Source: Neolewinella antarctica (GTDB lineage: Bacteria; Bacteroidota; Bacteroidia; Chitinophagales; Saprospiraceae). From it: a stretch of DNA of 64,000 nt. Each line of letters starts with the position of its first letter. Within the stretch, counting starts at the first letter, position 1. Positions 1 to 8,644 of this stretch are shown here, piece after piece. The notes under the pieces were generated by a model. It was not told the origin of the DNA, did not search any database, and saw only the letters and a list, made by a program, of their open reading frames with translations. The DNA lies in assembly GCF_011927835.1 (NCBI RefSeq), contig NZ_JAATJH010000009.1, positions 1 to 64,000 of the forward strand, given 5' to 3'. A program made the position numbers and the translations under genes.

Positions 1-96
<96 letters not shown>

Positions 97-143
97 CCCT
101 TCCACACTAAACCACAAACCAACACCTTCAGAATACTCCTACT

Positions 144-887
144 ATGTCCGAAACCGCTACCATTACCGATACCGCCGTCGCCCCCAAAATCCTCCTCGTC
201 GAAGACGACCAAAACTTCGGGAACGTCTTGCGCGACTTCCTGTCCAACGTCCACGATTTCGACGTGACCCTCGCTACCGACGGGCTCGCGGGCTTCGAGG
301 CTTACCGCAAGGGCGAGTGGGACCTTTGCATCTTCGACGTCATGATGCCCCGGCTGAGTGGATTCGAACTGGCCAAAAAAGTGCGGGAGAACGACACCAA
401 GACGCCCATCATTTTCCTGACGGCCAAGGCCATGAAGGAAGACATCCTCAACGGTTTCCAGATTGGCGCCGACGACTACATCACCAAACCCTTCAACAGC
501 GACGAATTGCTTGCACGCATGAACGTCATCCTCCGCCGCACGGCCACGCCCGCCGACCCAAAGGACGAGCAAACCGAGTTTGAATTTGGCCAGTTTCACT
601 TCGTCTTTCCCGTCCGCATCCTTACCCACACGGCCGCTGACGGCACGGAGCACAAAGAGAAATTATCACCCAAGGAGGCGCAACTTATGCGGCTGTTTGC
701 GATCAACAAAAACGAAGTCCTCAGCCGCAGCGAGGCGCTAACCAAGATCTGGGGGGAGGACAATTACTTCACGGCGCGGTCGATGGATGTTTTCGTCACG
801 AAGCTTCGGAAGTACGTCAAGCTGGATGAGAATATTGAGATTGTCAATATTCATGGGAATGGGTTTCAGTTGTTAATTAAGGGGTAG
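144..887 (+). CDS. OmpR/PhoB-family response regulator
   Basis: A 247-residue two-component response regulator. The receiver domain covers about residues 15-131: acidic pocket E20-D21-D22, phosphoacceptor D65 in the IFDVMMP strand, switch T93, and conserved K115 in the TKPF motif. A winged-helix DNA-binding domain follows at about 145-245 (LSPKEAQLMRLF, then the recognition region ending in IVNIHGNGFQLLI). This is the full family length. No histidine kinase lies next to it on the right; one may lie left of the window. It resembles RprY-type regulators of Bacteroidota, but the target genes cannot be read from the sequence. The start ATG at 144 is chosen because it leaves a normal short N-terminus before the receiver. 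Confidence 0.95.
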   Translation: MSETATITDTAVAPKILLVEDDQNFGNVLRDFLSNVHDFDVTLATDGLAGFEAYRKGEWDLCIFDVMMPRLSGFELAKKVRENDTKTPIIFLTAKAMKEDILNGFQIGADDYITKPFNSDELLARMNVILRRTATPADPKDEQTEFEFGQFHFVFPVRILTHTAADGTEHKEKLSPKEAQLMRLFAINKNEVLSRSEALTKIWGEDNYFTARSMDVFVTKLRKYVKLDENIEIVNIHGNGFQLLIKG

Positions 888-917
888 GGTTTGTGCGGTC
901 GCGTCAACTGAATGTAT

Positions 918-1193
918 AGGTTGAGGGCCTCCGGCCCGATCCCGATAACTATCGGGATAGGATAGCGCTACCGCTGTTTCGTTCGGGCCAGAGGCCCTCG
1001 GCCTAATAAATATGCCCCCTAGGTCGAGGGCCTCCAGGCCCGAATGCAACACGCGTTAGGTCGTCTTACGTTACGTTCGGGCTGGAGGCCCTCGGCCTAA
1101 CAAATATGCCCCCTAGGTCGCGGGCCTCCAGGCCCGAATGAAGCACGCGTTAGTCAGACCTGCATTACGTTCGGATCGGAGGCCCTCGGCCTA
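918..1193. repeat. Three tandem long palindromes filling the 888-1260 gap
   Basis: Three elements of about 78-86 bp (918-1003, 1021-1099, 1114-1193). Each has arms reading AGGTCGAGGGCCTCCAGGCC on the left and the complementary GGCCCTCGGCCT on the right, with a variable 35-45 bp loop. They are separated by near-identical spacers containing AAATATGCCCCCT. The loop of the first shares GATAGCGCTACCGC with the palindrome at the end of hemW (25839-25916). They lie between the convergent response regulator and the minus-strand gene at 1261, so they could act as bidirectional terminators. I see no gene here. Confidence 0.85.
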
Positions 1194-1260
1194 TGGTGGG
1201 GGAATACTGCCGCGGTTCCGTTCGAGCTACACCGACGAAGTCAGCAGCGTAGCTAAGCCC

Positions 1261-1806
1261 TCAACCTTTGATATCCCGAATAATATTCAAAATACTCCCC
1301 GTCATCTCCTTCGGCATCTCGAACGTATCGCGCCGGTATTTCGCCCAGCTTTCTTCCTCTTCCAGTCGATGATCGACTTCAGCCTTGAGGTCCGCGCAGA
1401 GCTGGCGGAGGTGGGGGAACTTTCGCTCGATCTCGGTCAGGATGCGCTGCGATTCTTCCATGCTGTTGCTGGGGAAGATATCTACCTGTAGAGCGATTTC
1501 TACTTTTTTGGCCTGGTCGGAATAGAACCACTCGGCGATTTCTTCGACGTCGACCGTCTCGCCGCTCTCGGCGGACCAGACGAGGATGTTAAACACGGCG
1601 GCGATGAACAGGGGCGGGTGATCGCCCGACATCCGGTAGATTAAGTCGGTCAGCTTATCGTCCGGTGCCATATCGATGAACTGGAGGAGTTCGCCGAAAG
1701 CGCCTTCGCCGAAAACGACCCGTTGTTGGCCACGACGACCGGTGACGCCCATGAGCGCATAGACTTTCTCGAGTTGGTCCTTTAGTGCTTGAATACGTGT
1801 TGACAT
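1261..1806 (-). CDS. Hypothetical protein, 181 aa
   Basis: Not recognised. The protein is soluble, acidic and mostly helical, with no signal peptide or membrane segment. The N-terminus (STRIQALKDQLEKVYALMG) and the stretch after about residue 115 look like amphipathic helices. A glycine-rich GRRGQQRVVFGEGAFGE segment is near residues 22-40. It is monocistronic and convergent with the response regulator, with the palindrome array in between. ATG at 1806 is the only good start. That it is a real gene is inferred from codon use and length; the function is unknown. Confidence 0.7.
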   Translation of the reverse strand: MSTRIQALKDQLEKVYALMGVTGRRGQQRVVFGEGAFGELLQFIDMAPDDKLTDLIYRMSGDHPPLFIAAVFNILVWSAESGETVDVEEIAEWFYSDQAKKVEIALQVDIFPSNSMEESQRILTEIERKFPHLRQLCADLKAEVDHRLEEEESWAKYRRDTFEMPKEMTGSILNIIRDIKG

Positions 1807-1863
1807 GGGTAGGGAACGCCCCGACGCGGGCCACGGTTTTTGGCTCCTTTCCCCACCCGCACC

Positions 1864-1910
1864 GCACCCGCGTCCGCGACGCGTAAGCTAGTCCCGTACT
1901 TTGTCGGGCC
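1864..1910. repeat. Dispersed CGGGTGCC-family palindromic element (long variant)
   Basis: Reading on the minus strand it contains a CCCGACAAAGTACGGG hairpin, then ACTAGCTTACGCGTCGCGGACGC, and ends in GGGTGC. The same long variant occurs inside coding sequence at 13818-13852 and 15703-15752. Here it lies in the promoter region between two divergent genes. Confidence 0.75.
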
Positions 1911-2051
1911 ACCAAAATATGCCAGAACGAATTTACCGCTGGGGCGTTCAATAATTTGCCCCGGCGCCTAACGCAGCGTACGCACTATTGCCCCGACAAA
2001 AAGGCCCCCAATAAAGTTTCGCTGCGCGTTTTTTGCACAAAAACCACCACC

Positions 2052-3758
2052 ATGTCCCAGAACCCTACCCTCACTTTTCCCGAATTTCCCTACGAACGCC
2101 CCGACCTCGCTTTCCAAGAAAAAGCTTTCCGTGCCGTCCTCGCGGAACTGAAAACCGCCGCCGGCCTCAACGACGCCATCGCCGCCGTGGAGCAGATCGA
2201 CGTCATCCGCTCCGGGGTCGATACGGCCAGCAACATCAGCTACGTCCGCCATTCCATCGACACGAAGGATGAATTTTACAAGGCCGAGAAAGAGTGGTTC
2301 GACGAGCAACTACCCGCCACCGAAGCCTGGCGCACGGACTACTACCGCGCCCTAATCACCAGCGAGCACCGCGCGGCACTGCAGGCTCATTTCGGTGACC
2401 AGTTATTCAAGACCGCCGAACTAAGCATCAACACGTTCAAACCCGAGATCGTGGAGGGGTTGCAAACGGAAAACAAGACGTATAGCAAGTACATGCAAAT
2501 GAAGGGGGGCGCCAAAATCGACCTCGACGGTGAAGATTACAATCTTAGTTCGATCACCCCCGTGGAGCAGGATAACGACCGCGACCGCCGCAAGCAGGCC
2601 AGCACCGCCAAGTGGGGTTGGTACGCCAAAAACCGGGAGGAGATCGAGGACGTGTACGACGAGCTCGTCAAGATCCGGACGGAGATGGCGACCAAACTCG
2701 GCTACGAAAACTTCACCCAGCTCGGCTACGACCGGATGAACCGGACGGACTACGGACCCGCAGAAATCGCCGTATTCCGCAACGAAGTCAAGAAACACAT
2801 CGTCCCGCTCGCTCAGGAGCTGTATAAGCAACAAACCGCGCGGATCGGCGTCGACCGGCTACACTTTTACGATACGGCGTTCCAGTTTCCCGACGGCAAC
2901 CCCAAGCCGCAGGGCGAAATGGCCGACACCGTCGACGCCGCCCGCAAACTTTACGACGGACTGAGCAAAGAAACCGGCGCATTTTTCCGCTTACTGGAAG
3001 ACCGCCAACTGATGGACCTCGCAGCCAAGGACGGCAAAGCAACCGGCGGCTACTGCATCTACATTAACGACTACGGCGCGCCGTACATCTTTTCCAACTT
3101 CAACGGCACCAGCCACGACGTGGACGTGCTGACCCACGAATTCGGCCACGCCTTCCAGGTGTACTCCAGCCGGTTCCAAAAGCCGATGGAATACAATTGG
3201 CCGACTTTCGACGCCGCCGAGATTCACTCTATGAGTATGGAGTTTTTCGCCTACCCGGGCGTCCCGGATTTCTTTGGGCCGGACGCGGAGAAGTATTACT
3301 ACAGTCACCTCGCCGGCGCGATTCGCTTTTTGCCCTACGGTTGCGCGGTGGACGAGTTTCAGCACCTCGTCTACGAAAACCCTACCTGGTCGCCCGCCGA
3401 GCGCAACGCCGCCTGGAAAAAGCTCGAAGCTGAATACTTGCCCCACCTCGACTACTCCGACATGCCGCACCTTAACGACGGTACTTTCTGGCAGGGTCAA
3501 CTGCACATCTTCGGGATGCCGTTCTACTACATCGACTACTGCCTGGCGCAGATTTGTGCGTTCCAATTCTGGCTCAAAGACCGGAAGGACCACGAGTCGG
3601 CCTGGGCGGATTACGCGCGGCTGTGCACGGCCGGCGGGTCCAAGAGTTTCCTCGGGCTCGTGGAGCTGGCGAACCTGGAAAACCCTTTTGAACCCGGCGT
3701 CATGGAGAAGATTACCGGCGTCATCAAGGAGCAACTGCGAAGCTTAACGGTAGCTTAA
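2052..3758 (+). CDS. pepF: M3-family oligoendopeptidase F-like metallopeptidase
   Basis: A 568-residue zinc peptidase that cleaves oligopeptides in the cytoplasm (family knowledge). The catalytic HEFGH motif is at about residues 362-366, in the context DVLTHEFGHAFQVYSS. The third zinc ligand is probably E390 in DAAEIHSMSMEFF. The length matches family M3B. The frame stays open upstream to 1956, but I chose the ATG at 2052: the extra 32 residues are basic and cysteine-containing and not typical of the family, and SQNPTLTFPEFPYERPD is a normal start for it. The stop overlaps the first possible start of the next gene (3758), which suggests co-transcription. Confidence 0.92.
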   Translation: MSQNPTLTFPEFPYERPDLAFQEKAFRAVLAELKTAAGLNDAIAAVEQIDVIRSGVDTASNISYVRHSIDTKDEFYKAEKEWFDEQLPATEAWRTDYYRALITSEHRAALQAHFGDQLFKTAELSINTFKPEIVEGLQTENKTYSKYMQMKGGAKIDLDGEDYNLSSITPVEQDNDRDRRKQASTAKWGWYAKNREEIEDVYDELVKIRTEMATKLGYENFTQLGYDRMNRTDYGPAEIAVFRNEVKKHIVPLAQELYKQQTARIGVDRLHFYDTAFQFPDGNPKPQGEMADTVDAARKLYDGLSKETGAFFRLLEDRQLMDLAAKDGKATGGYCIYINDYGAPYIFSNFNGTSHDVDVLTHEFGHAFQVYSSRFQKPMEYNWPTFDAAEIHSMSMEFFAYPGVPDFFGPDAEKYYYSHLAGAIRFLPYGCAVDEFQHLVYENPTWSPAERNAAWKKLEAEYLPHLDYSDMPHLNDGTFWQGQLHIFGMPFYYIDYCLAQICAFQFWLKDRKDHESAWADYARLCTAGGSKSFLGLVELANLENPFEPGVMEKITGVIKEQLRSLTVA

Positions 3759-3808
3759 TGGTTCCGAATGTTTCGCCATATTGGGTGGGCGCGGCGATCT
3801 TGCGCGTT

Positions 3809-4933
3809 ATGCGATTTTTTGCTGTATTTATTCTGCTTTCCTTGTTGTCATCGTGCGGTACGGACTTGCCGCCTAACGCCCGGCGGATCGTGCTGGACCA
3901 GGAAATTCACGCGCCCGGTAAGTACTACAAGCAGCGCTACTACGGCGTCGCCGATACCCTCGCCTGGGAGGAAGTGCTCGCGGCCGCCGACACGACGATG
4001 CGGATGGAAGGCGGCTTCGTTAAGTTGCGAAGTAAGCGGATCTGGTACGAATTTCACGAAGACCCGTTGGGCGTCGTAAAGGCGCGGCAGGAGTACCCGG
4101 GTTGGAAAGCTGGAATAGACAGTGTTAACTTGGGGAACAACCTCGCCTACTTGGGTCACTGGAACCAGATGACGGCTGAGGTGTCGGCGGCGGATATTTT
4201 GTTGGGCCAGGATTCGGTCCGCATTGGCGTCGTCCGCATCACGGGAAAGGTCTTTCCCTGGCAAGACTTTGCGGTGGACGGAGCCGATTATTTGCTGCTT
4301 TATCCCCCGGGTAAGGATTCTTTACTGGTGGCCCTCACTGCGCAGAACGTGGGGCCGATTACGCGGCAGACCATTTTTCGGGTTGGCCGACAGCATTACG
4401 CCGTCAAGTCGCTTTCCAACGACCGGCGGGAGCTAGTGATCGAAACCGTTCCGGACCCGGGTGACCTTCCGCTGGTGGCGGAGATCGACTTCAACTACCG
4501 GCGGGTGGCGGTTGATGACGCGGAGGGGAATTTGTCTTACGTCAAGCGGGAAGAAGGAAAAGAGCTCATTCTATTATTCAACACGCCCTGGTCATTAAAC
4601 GCGGGCAGGACAATTGGTGAGGTAGATAGTGCCTATTTCGCGATGCCCCCCGAGCGCCAGGCAAACTACCAAGTGGAAGTGATCATGCAGCAAACGGACT
4701 TTTTACCGAACTATCAGGTGGAAGCAATTGCGCAGCAGACGAACTTCTTAGCAAACTATCGTGACCGAATGGGGATGTGGTCCGTTCGGCTACCCACCCA
4801 CACGGGAAACGAAAAGACTTGTTTAGGTCTTAATTGCCGGTCGGATTATCCCTATTACGTAGGCGTGGATCGCAACGGCCGGATCACTACCTTCTACGGG
4901 AATGCGGAGGAGTTGTTGGAGAAATTTAGGTAA
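3809..4933 (+). CDS. Hypothetical lipoprotein with a 15-residue internal repeat
   Basis: About 374 residues. The ATG at 3809 gives an SpII signal (RFFAVFILLSLLSSC) with the lipidated Cys at about residue 15. An upstream ATG at 3758 would overlap the pepF stop by one base but would put 17 extra residues before the signal peptide, so 3809 is preferred. The body is beta-rich and not recognised. Near the C-terminus two consecutive units, NYQVEVIMQQTDFLP and NYQVEAIAQQTNFLA, are followed by a third partial NYRD. Probably anchored in the outer membrane and exported; function unknown. Confidence 0.75.
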   Translation: MRFFAVFILLSLLSSCGTDLPPNARRIVLDQEIHAPGKYYKQRYYGVADTLAWEEVLAAADTTMRMEGGFVKLRSKRIWYEFHEDPLGVVKARQEYPGWKAGIDSVNLGNNLAYLGHWNQMTAEVSAADILLGQDSVRIGVVRITGKVFPWQDFAVDGADYLLLYPPGKDSLLVALTAQNVGPITRQTIFRVGRQHYAVKSLSNDRRELVIETVPDPGDLPLVAEIDFNYRRVAVDDAEGNLSYVKREEGKELILLFNTPWSLNAGRTIGEVDSAYFAMPPERQANYQVEVIMQQTDFLPNYQVEAIAQQTNFLANYRDRMGMWSVRLPTHTGNEKTCLGLNCRSDYPYYVGVDRNGRITTFYGNAEELLEKFR

Positions 4934-4955
4934 GGCGGCGCGGTCGCGGGGTGCC
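4934..4955. repeat. Dispersed CGGGTGCC-family element (short variant)
   Basis: GGCGGCGCGGTCGCGGGGTG followed by CC, starting immediately after the lipoprotein stop codon. It carries one extra G compared with the other short copies. Confidence 0.7.
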
Positions 4956-5082
4956 AAAGAATCCGGGAAGAGCAAGGGGGGACGGGTAACGAAGGGTTTG
5001 CCAGACTACCCGAAAGGAGCAGTCTAATAAACCCCCGACTTAATCGTCATAAATCCCTATTCTCCCAGTATCAAGAATATTA

Positions 5083-5142
<60 letters not shown>

Positions 5143-5206
5143 AACCCCGCACCTGCGACAGCGCCAAAACCAAAACACCAACCCCACCCACCCCGTTACG
5201 CCAATA

Positions 5207-6244
5207 ATGCCACTACTAACCTTCACCGACCGAGGAATCTACTGCGAACGCGCCGACGTCTACATCGACCCCTGGAAACCCGTCGACCGCGCCCTGCTCA
5301 CCCACGGCCACGCCGACCACTCCCGCTGGGGAAATAAGTACTACCTGACCACCCGCACCGCCGCCCCGGTGATCAACTACCGCCTCGGCGACATCAAGAT
5401 CGAGACGGTGGAATTTGGCGAAGTTAAAACGATCAACGGCGTGAAATTTAGCTTTCACCCCGCCGGGCACATCATTGGATCGGCGCAGATCCGGGTGGAA
5501 TACAAGGGCGAAATCTGGGTAGCCAGCGGCGACTACAAACTCGAAGACGACGGTCTGAGCGAAGCCTACGAACCGATTAAGTGCCAACACTTCATCACCG
5601 AATCTACCTTCGGCCTACCCGTCTACCGCTGGGTGCCGCAGGAAGAAGTTTTTGCCGACATCAACGACTGGTGGCGCGCCAATAAGGAAGACGGAAAAGT
5701 GAGCGTCATCACCGCCTACGCCCTCGGAAAAGCCCAGCGTTTGCTGGAAGGGCTCGACCCCGAGATCGGTACCATCTACACCCACGGCGCGATCGAAAAC
5801 ACGAACGAAGTCATCCGCGCCCAGGGCATTAAGCTGAACGACACGGTGCGCGTCACTAAGGACGTCAACAAGAAAGATTACCCCGGTAACATCGTCATGG
5901 CCACCCCCGGTGCCGTCGGTCAACCCTGGATGAAGAAATTCGGACAGGCGCGGGTTGGGGCCGCTTCGGGCTGGATGACCCTGCGGGGTGCCCGCCGCCG
6001 GAGAGGTGCCGACCGCGGCTTCGTGCTCAGCGACCACTGCGACTGGCCCGCCCTCCTCGAAGCCATCGCCCTCACGGAAGCCAACAACATCTACGTTACC
6101 CACGGCTACACGGCTATTTTCAGTAAGCACCTGCGCGGCCTCGGCCTCAACGCCGTCGAGTTGGAAACCGAATACGAAGGTGAACTAGCCGAGATCGAGA
6201 GTAAGGCCGAACCCTCCGAATCAGCAGAGAACGCCGGAAAGTAG
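5207..6244 (+). CDS. Ligase-associated DNA exonuclease (metallo-beta-lactamase / beta-CASP type)
   Basis: 345 residues. The metal-binding motif HGHADH is at about residues 33-38 (LLTHGHADHSRWG), followed by HPAGHIIGSAQ and SGDYK, the pattern of the mRNA 3'-end-processing / SNM1-like nuclease fold. The C-terminal RVGAASGWMTLRGARRRRG and VLSDHCDW are characteristic of the 'ligase-associated' exonucleases, which in other bacteria are encoded directly beside an ATP-dependent DNA ligase and are thought to process DNA ends. Here the matching ligase lies 10.4 kb downstream (16684-18279), with the inositol/YcaO cluster between them. ATG at 5207 gives the canonical start a few residues before the first strand. 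Confidence 0.92.
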   Translation: MPLLTFTDRGIYCERADVYIDPWKPVDRALLTHGHADHSRWGNKYYLTTRTAAPVINYRLGDIKIETVEFGEVKTINGVKFSFHPAGHIIGSAQIRVEYKGEIWVASGDYKLEDDGLSEAYEPIKCQHFITESTFGLPVYRWVPQEEVFADINDWWRANKEDGKVSVITAYALGKAQRLLEGLDPEIGTIYTHGAIENTNEVIRAQGIKLNDTVRVTKDVNKKDYPGNIVMATPGAVGQPWMKKFGQARVGAASGWMTLRGARRRRGADRGFVLSDHCDWPALLEAIALTEANNIYVTHGYTAIFSKHLRGLGLNAVELETEYEGELAEIESKAEPSESAENAGK

Positions 6245-6265
6245 CCTCTAAATGGGCGGAGCTCA

Positions 6266-6306
6266 CTTAACCGACGAAGCCGAATAAAAGCACGCAGCGT
6301 GTCTAA
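6266..6306. repeat. Short repeat at the left edge of the inositol/YcaO cluster
   Basis: A 41-bp stretch containing AACCGACGAAGCCGAATAAA and CACGCAGCG, ending in TCTAAC. It matches 16619-16660 in the same orientation at roughly 33 of 41 positions by eye. The two copies sit just outside the two ends of the nine-gene cluster. Confidence 0.6.
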
Positions 6307-6419
6307 CAAGGTGCTTTCAAAAGTGAAAACAATCTTTGGATAATGTAACTTAGGTACTCGAACGCGAGCTTTTGCTCCGTCAGAACTCGCTTTCGAACAT
6401 CATCCTAAATCAATTATCC

Positions 6420-7670
6420 TTGTCTACTAATCCTTCCTCTTCCAACGAGAGCGCCCTCGGTATCGCCATTATTGGCCTGGGCGGCGCCGTTGCCACCACT
6501 GCCGTCGCCGGTAGCCTGCTCATGAAAAAAGGGCTACAGGAGCCCGTCGGTCTTCCCCTGGCCGAGTTTGGCCACCTCGACTTGGTGAGCTACAAAAACC
6601 TTCACTTTACCGGGTGGGACCTCTACCAGGATGATCTTTACAAAGCCGCCAAACACCACGGCGTGCTGGACCGCGAGCAACTCGCCGCCGTTGAGGAGGA
6701 TATGTCCAACATGTTTCCCCTCCAGGCCATTCGCAACGAAGCATACTGCGAAGGCGTCGTCAATGGAGCCAACAGTACGGAAACGCACCGGGAGCTGGTC
6801 GTGACGATTCAGCAACAGATTGCGGACTTCAAAAAAGAGATCGGTGGCAACGTCGTCGTTATCAACCTCGCCAGCACGGAATCACACATCGACCTCACGG
6901 ACGAGAAATACCAAACCGTCGCCGCTTTCGAAGAAGCCATGGACAGCCACCACGAGTGCATCAGCCCGGCCATGATTTATGCCTACGCCTGCATCACGTC
7001 CGGAACGCCCTACGGAAACTTCACACCGAGCGTCGGTGCCGACGTGCCAGCCCTGCGCTTGCTCGCCAACGAACTCGACGTACCAGTCGCCGGAAAGGAT
7101 GGCAAGACCGGGCAGACGTACATCAAAACCGTCATTGCACCCGCGCTCCGCGCCCGCGCCCTCCACGTAGATGGTTGGTTCAGCACTAATATCCTTGGAA
7201 ACCGGGACGGAGAAGCGCTCCGTAAGCCGAAGAGCCTGCTCAATAAGATCAATACTAAAGGAGACGTTCTCGCAAACTGCCTGGGCTACCCCGTTGAAGA
7301 CCACGTTGTGAAGATCAACTACTACAAGCCCCGTGGCGACAATAAGGAAGCCTGGGATAATATCGACGTGACCGGGTTCCTCGGCCACCAGATGCAGATC
7401 AAAGTCAACTTCCTCTGTAAGGACTCCATCCTGGCCGCGCCACTGGCAATGGAGATTGCCCGCTGCCTCGATATGGCCGGTCGGAAAGGTCGTGGCGGCG
7501 TCGCCGAAGCACTCGGGGTGTTCTTCAAAGCGCCGATGACGCGCGAGGGAAACGAGCCGAACCACAACTTCACGGAGCAGCAACTGGAACTCTTGCGCTG
7601 GTTGGAGGAACTGAACGAACTGGACGATACTCCATTGAACAAAAAAGTGGAGGAGAAGCAAGCGATCTAG
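6420..7670 (+). CDS. ino1: Inositol-3-phosphate synthase
   Basis: About 416 residues; converts glucose 6-phosphate to 1D-myo-inositol 3-phosphate with NAD+ as a recycled cofactor. The NAD-binding Rossmann motif is near the N-terminus (AIIGLGGAVATTAVAG). Later family signatures are NILGNRDGEAL, near residue 255, and the lysine-rich catalytic region around VEDHVVKINYYKPRGDNKEAWDNIDVTGFLG (given for location only). The start is uncertain. The first in-frame ATG (6522) would delete the Rossmann motif, so a non-ATG start is needed; TTG at 6420 gives a short leader (STNPSSSNESALG), while TTG at 6372 is also open. AATCTTTG at 6331-6338 resembles a Bacteroidota -7 element. First gene of the putative pathway cluster. 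Confidence 0.9.
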   Translation: MSTNPSSSNESALGIAIIGLGGAVATTAVAGSLLMKKGLQEPVGLPLAEFGHLDLVSYKNLHFTGWDLYQDDLYKAAKHHGVLDREQLAAVEEDMSNMFPLQAIRNEAYCEGVVNGANSTETHRELVVTIQQQIADFKKEIGGNVVVINLASTESHIDLTDEKYQTVAAFEEAMDSHHECISPAMIYAYACITSGTPYGNFTPSVGADVPALRLLANELDVPVAGKDGKTGQTYIKTVIAPALRARALHVDGWFSTNILGNRDGEALRKPKSLLNKINTKGDVLANCLGYPVEDHVVKINYYKPRGDNKEAWDNIDVTGFLGHQMQIKVNFLCKDSILAAPLAMEIARCLDMAGRKGRGGVAEALGVFFKAPMTREGNEPNHNFTEQQLELLRWLEELNELDDTPLNKKVEEKQAI

Positions 7671-7675
7671 GTCCT

Positions 7676-8644
7676 ATGGCAACCATTAAGTCTACTAATT
7701 TACCGCGCGCGGTCACCCGTCGGGCGACTGCCGCGTTGTTTTCCGAACTGCAAGATCTCAAGCGGATTGCACCGGCCAGTATCCGCTATTCGCTGGCGGA
7801 CGATCTTTTTGTAAAGGCGTGGCAGGCTATTCTGAACGGCGCTAAGTGGGACGCGGTGGCGGATTCGATTACTTGTCAGGCGCTCCTGTACGTCCTTTTT
7901 CCGGGCGTCGATCAGAGTTTTTTCGCGGCGGCTGGACTACATCCTTCTGAGGTAGCTAAAGTATGCGACCAGGCTTTTGAGCGGACGGTGGAAGGTCGGG
8001 TCACGGCGGCAACGGCAGTCCGGTTGCGGAGTGCGCTGGCTGGCGTAATTGAAGAATTGTCCGGTATTGCGATTGCGGAACCGATCGAGACGACTTTGCC
8101 GGGTTGTTTGGAACGCTTGCGCGAACAGCCTCGCGCCGGAGCAACCCACCCGGAACATCCTCGCTTGGTGTTACTGCCGGCGGAAAGCCACGCGGATCAC
8201 TGTTTGATGACGGCTGTTTACGCAGCGTTGAGTGCGGAAGAATATGGAGCTAGCGTGGGGGAAGCATTCGTCTGCGGACTAGCCCACCACCTGCATAATG
8301 CCTTCTTGCCGGATTGCGGTTGGGCGGGAGAGTTGGCTTTGGAACCGTACTTAGCCCAGGTCATCGGTAATTGCCGGACGACCGCGCTTTCCGAATTTAC
8401 CCCGCACCTGCGCCAGCGCCTAAGTGACGTTTTGCTGCACCACGAAACCATCGCGACGCCGGTGGGCCTGGCCATCAGTAGTGGTGACGTGCTCGACCGG
8501 GTGCTGGACGTGAAGTGGCGCGTGCAAGCGGCGGCGGTGACGGACGTTAAAGTGCTCGGCGACCTCGACCTCGTCCACCCCGGGCCCCTCAAAGATTTTC
8601 AAACCGCGCTACTCAACGAAACCGAACTGTGGATTACCCGCTGA
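7676..8644 (+). CDS. HD-domain-like protein of the inositol/YcaO cluster
   Basis: 322 residues, starting 5 bp after the inositol synthase stop. The first half is alanine-rich and helical and not recognised. The second half contains a spaced set of histidines and acids (ESHADHC about 166-172, AHHLHNA, HHETIATP, SGDVLDR) that resembles the metal-binding pattern of HD phosphohydrolases, but the central HD dyad reads HH. A phosphatase acting on a phosphorylated inositol intermediate would fit the context, but this is inference. An alternative is a non-catalytic EboA-like or helical scaffold protein. Its end overlaps the start of the next gene by 16 bp. Confidence 0.6.
   Translation: MATIKSTNLPRAVTRRATAALFSELQDLKRIAPASIRYSLADDLFVKAWQAILNGAKWDAVADSITCQALLYVLFPGVDQSFFAAAGLHPSEVAKVCDQAFERTVEGRVTAATAVRLRSALAGVIEELSGIAIAEPIETTLPGCLERLREQPRAGATHPEHPRLVLLPAESHADHCLMTAVYAALSAEEYGASVGEAFVCGLAHHLHNAFLPDCGWAGELALEPYLAQVIGNCRTTALSEFTPHLRQRLSDVLLHHETIATPVGLAISSGDVLDRVLDVKWRVQAAAVTDVKVLGDLDLVHPGPLKDFQTALLNETELWITR

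Noticed and set aside
2991-3734. 247-residue open frame antisense to pepF
   Set aside because: Shadow of the peptidase gene; no family resemblance.
6882-7661. 259-residue open frame antisense to inositol-3-phosphate synthase
   Set aside because: Shadow frame within a clearly coding gene.
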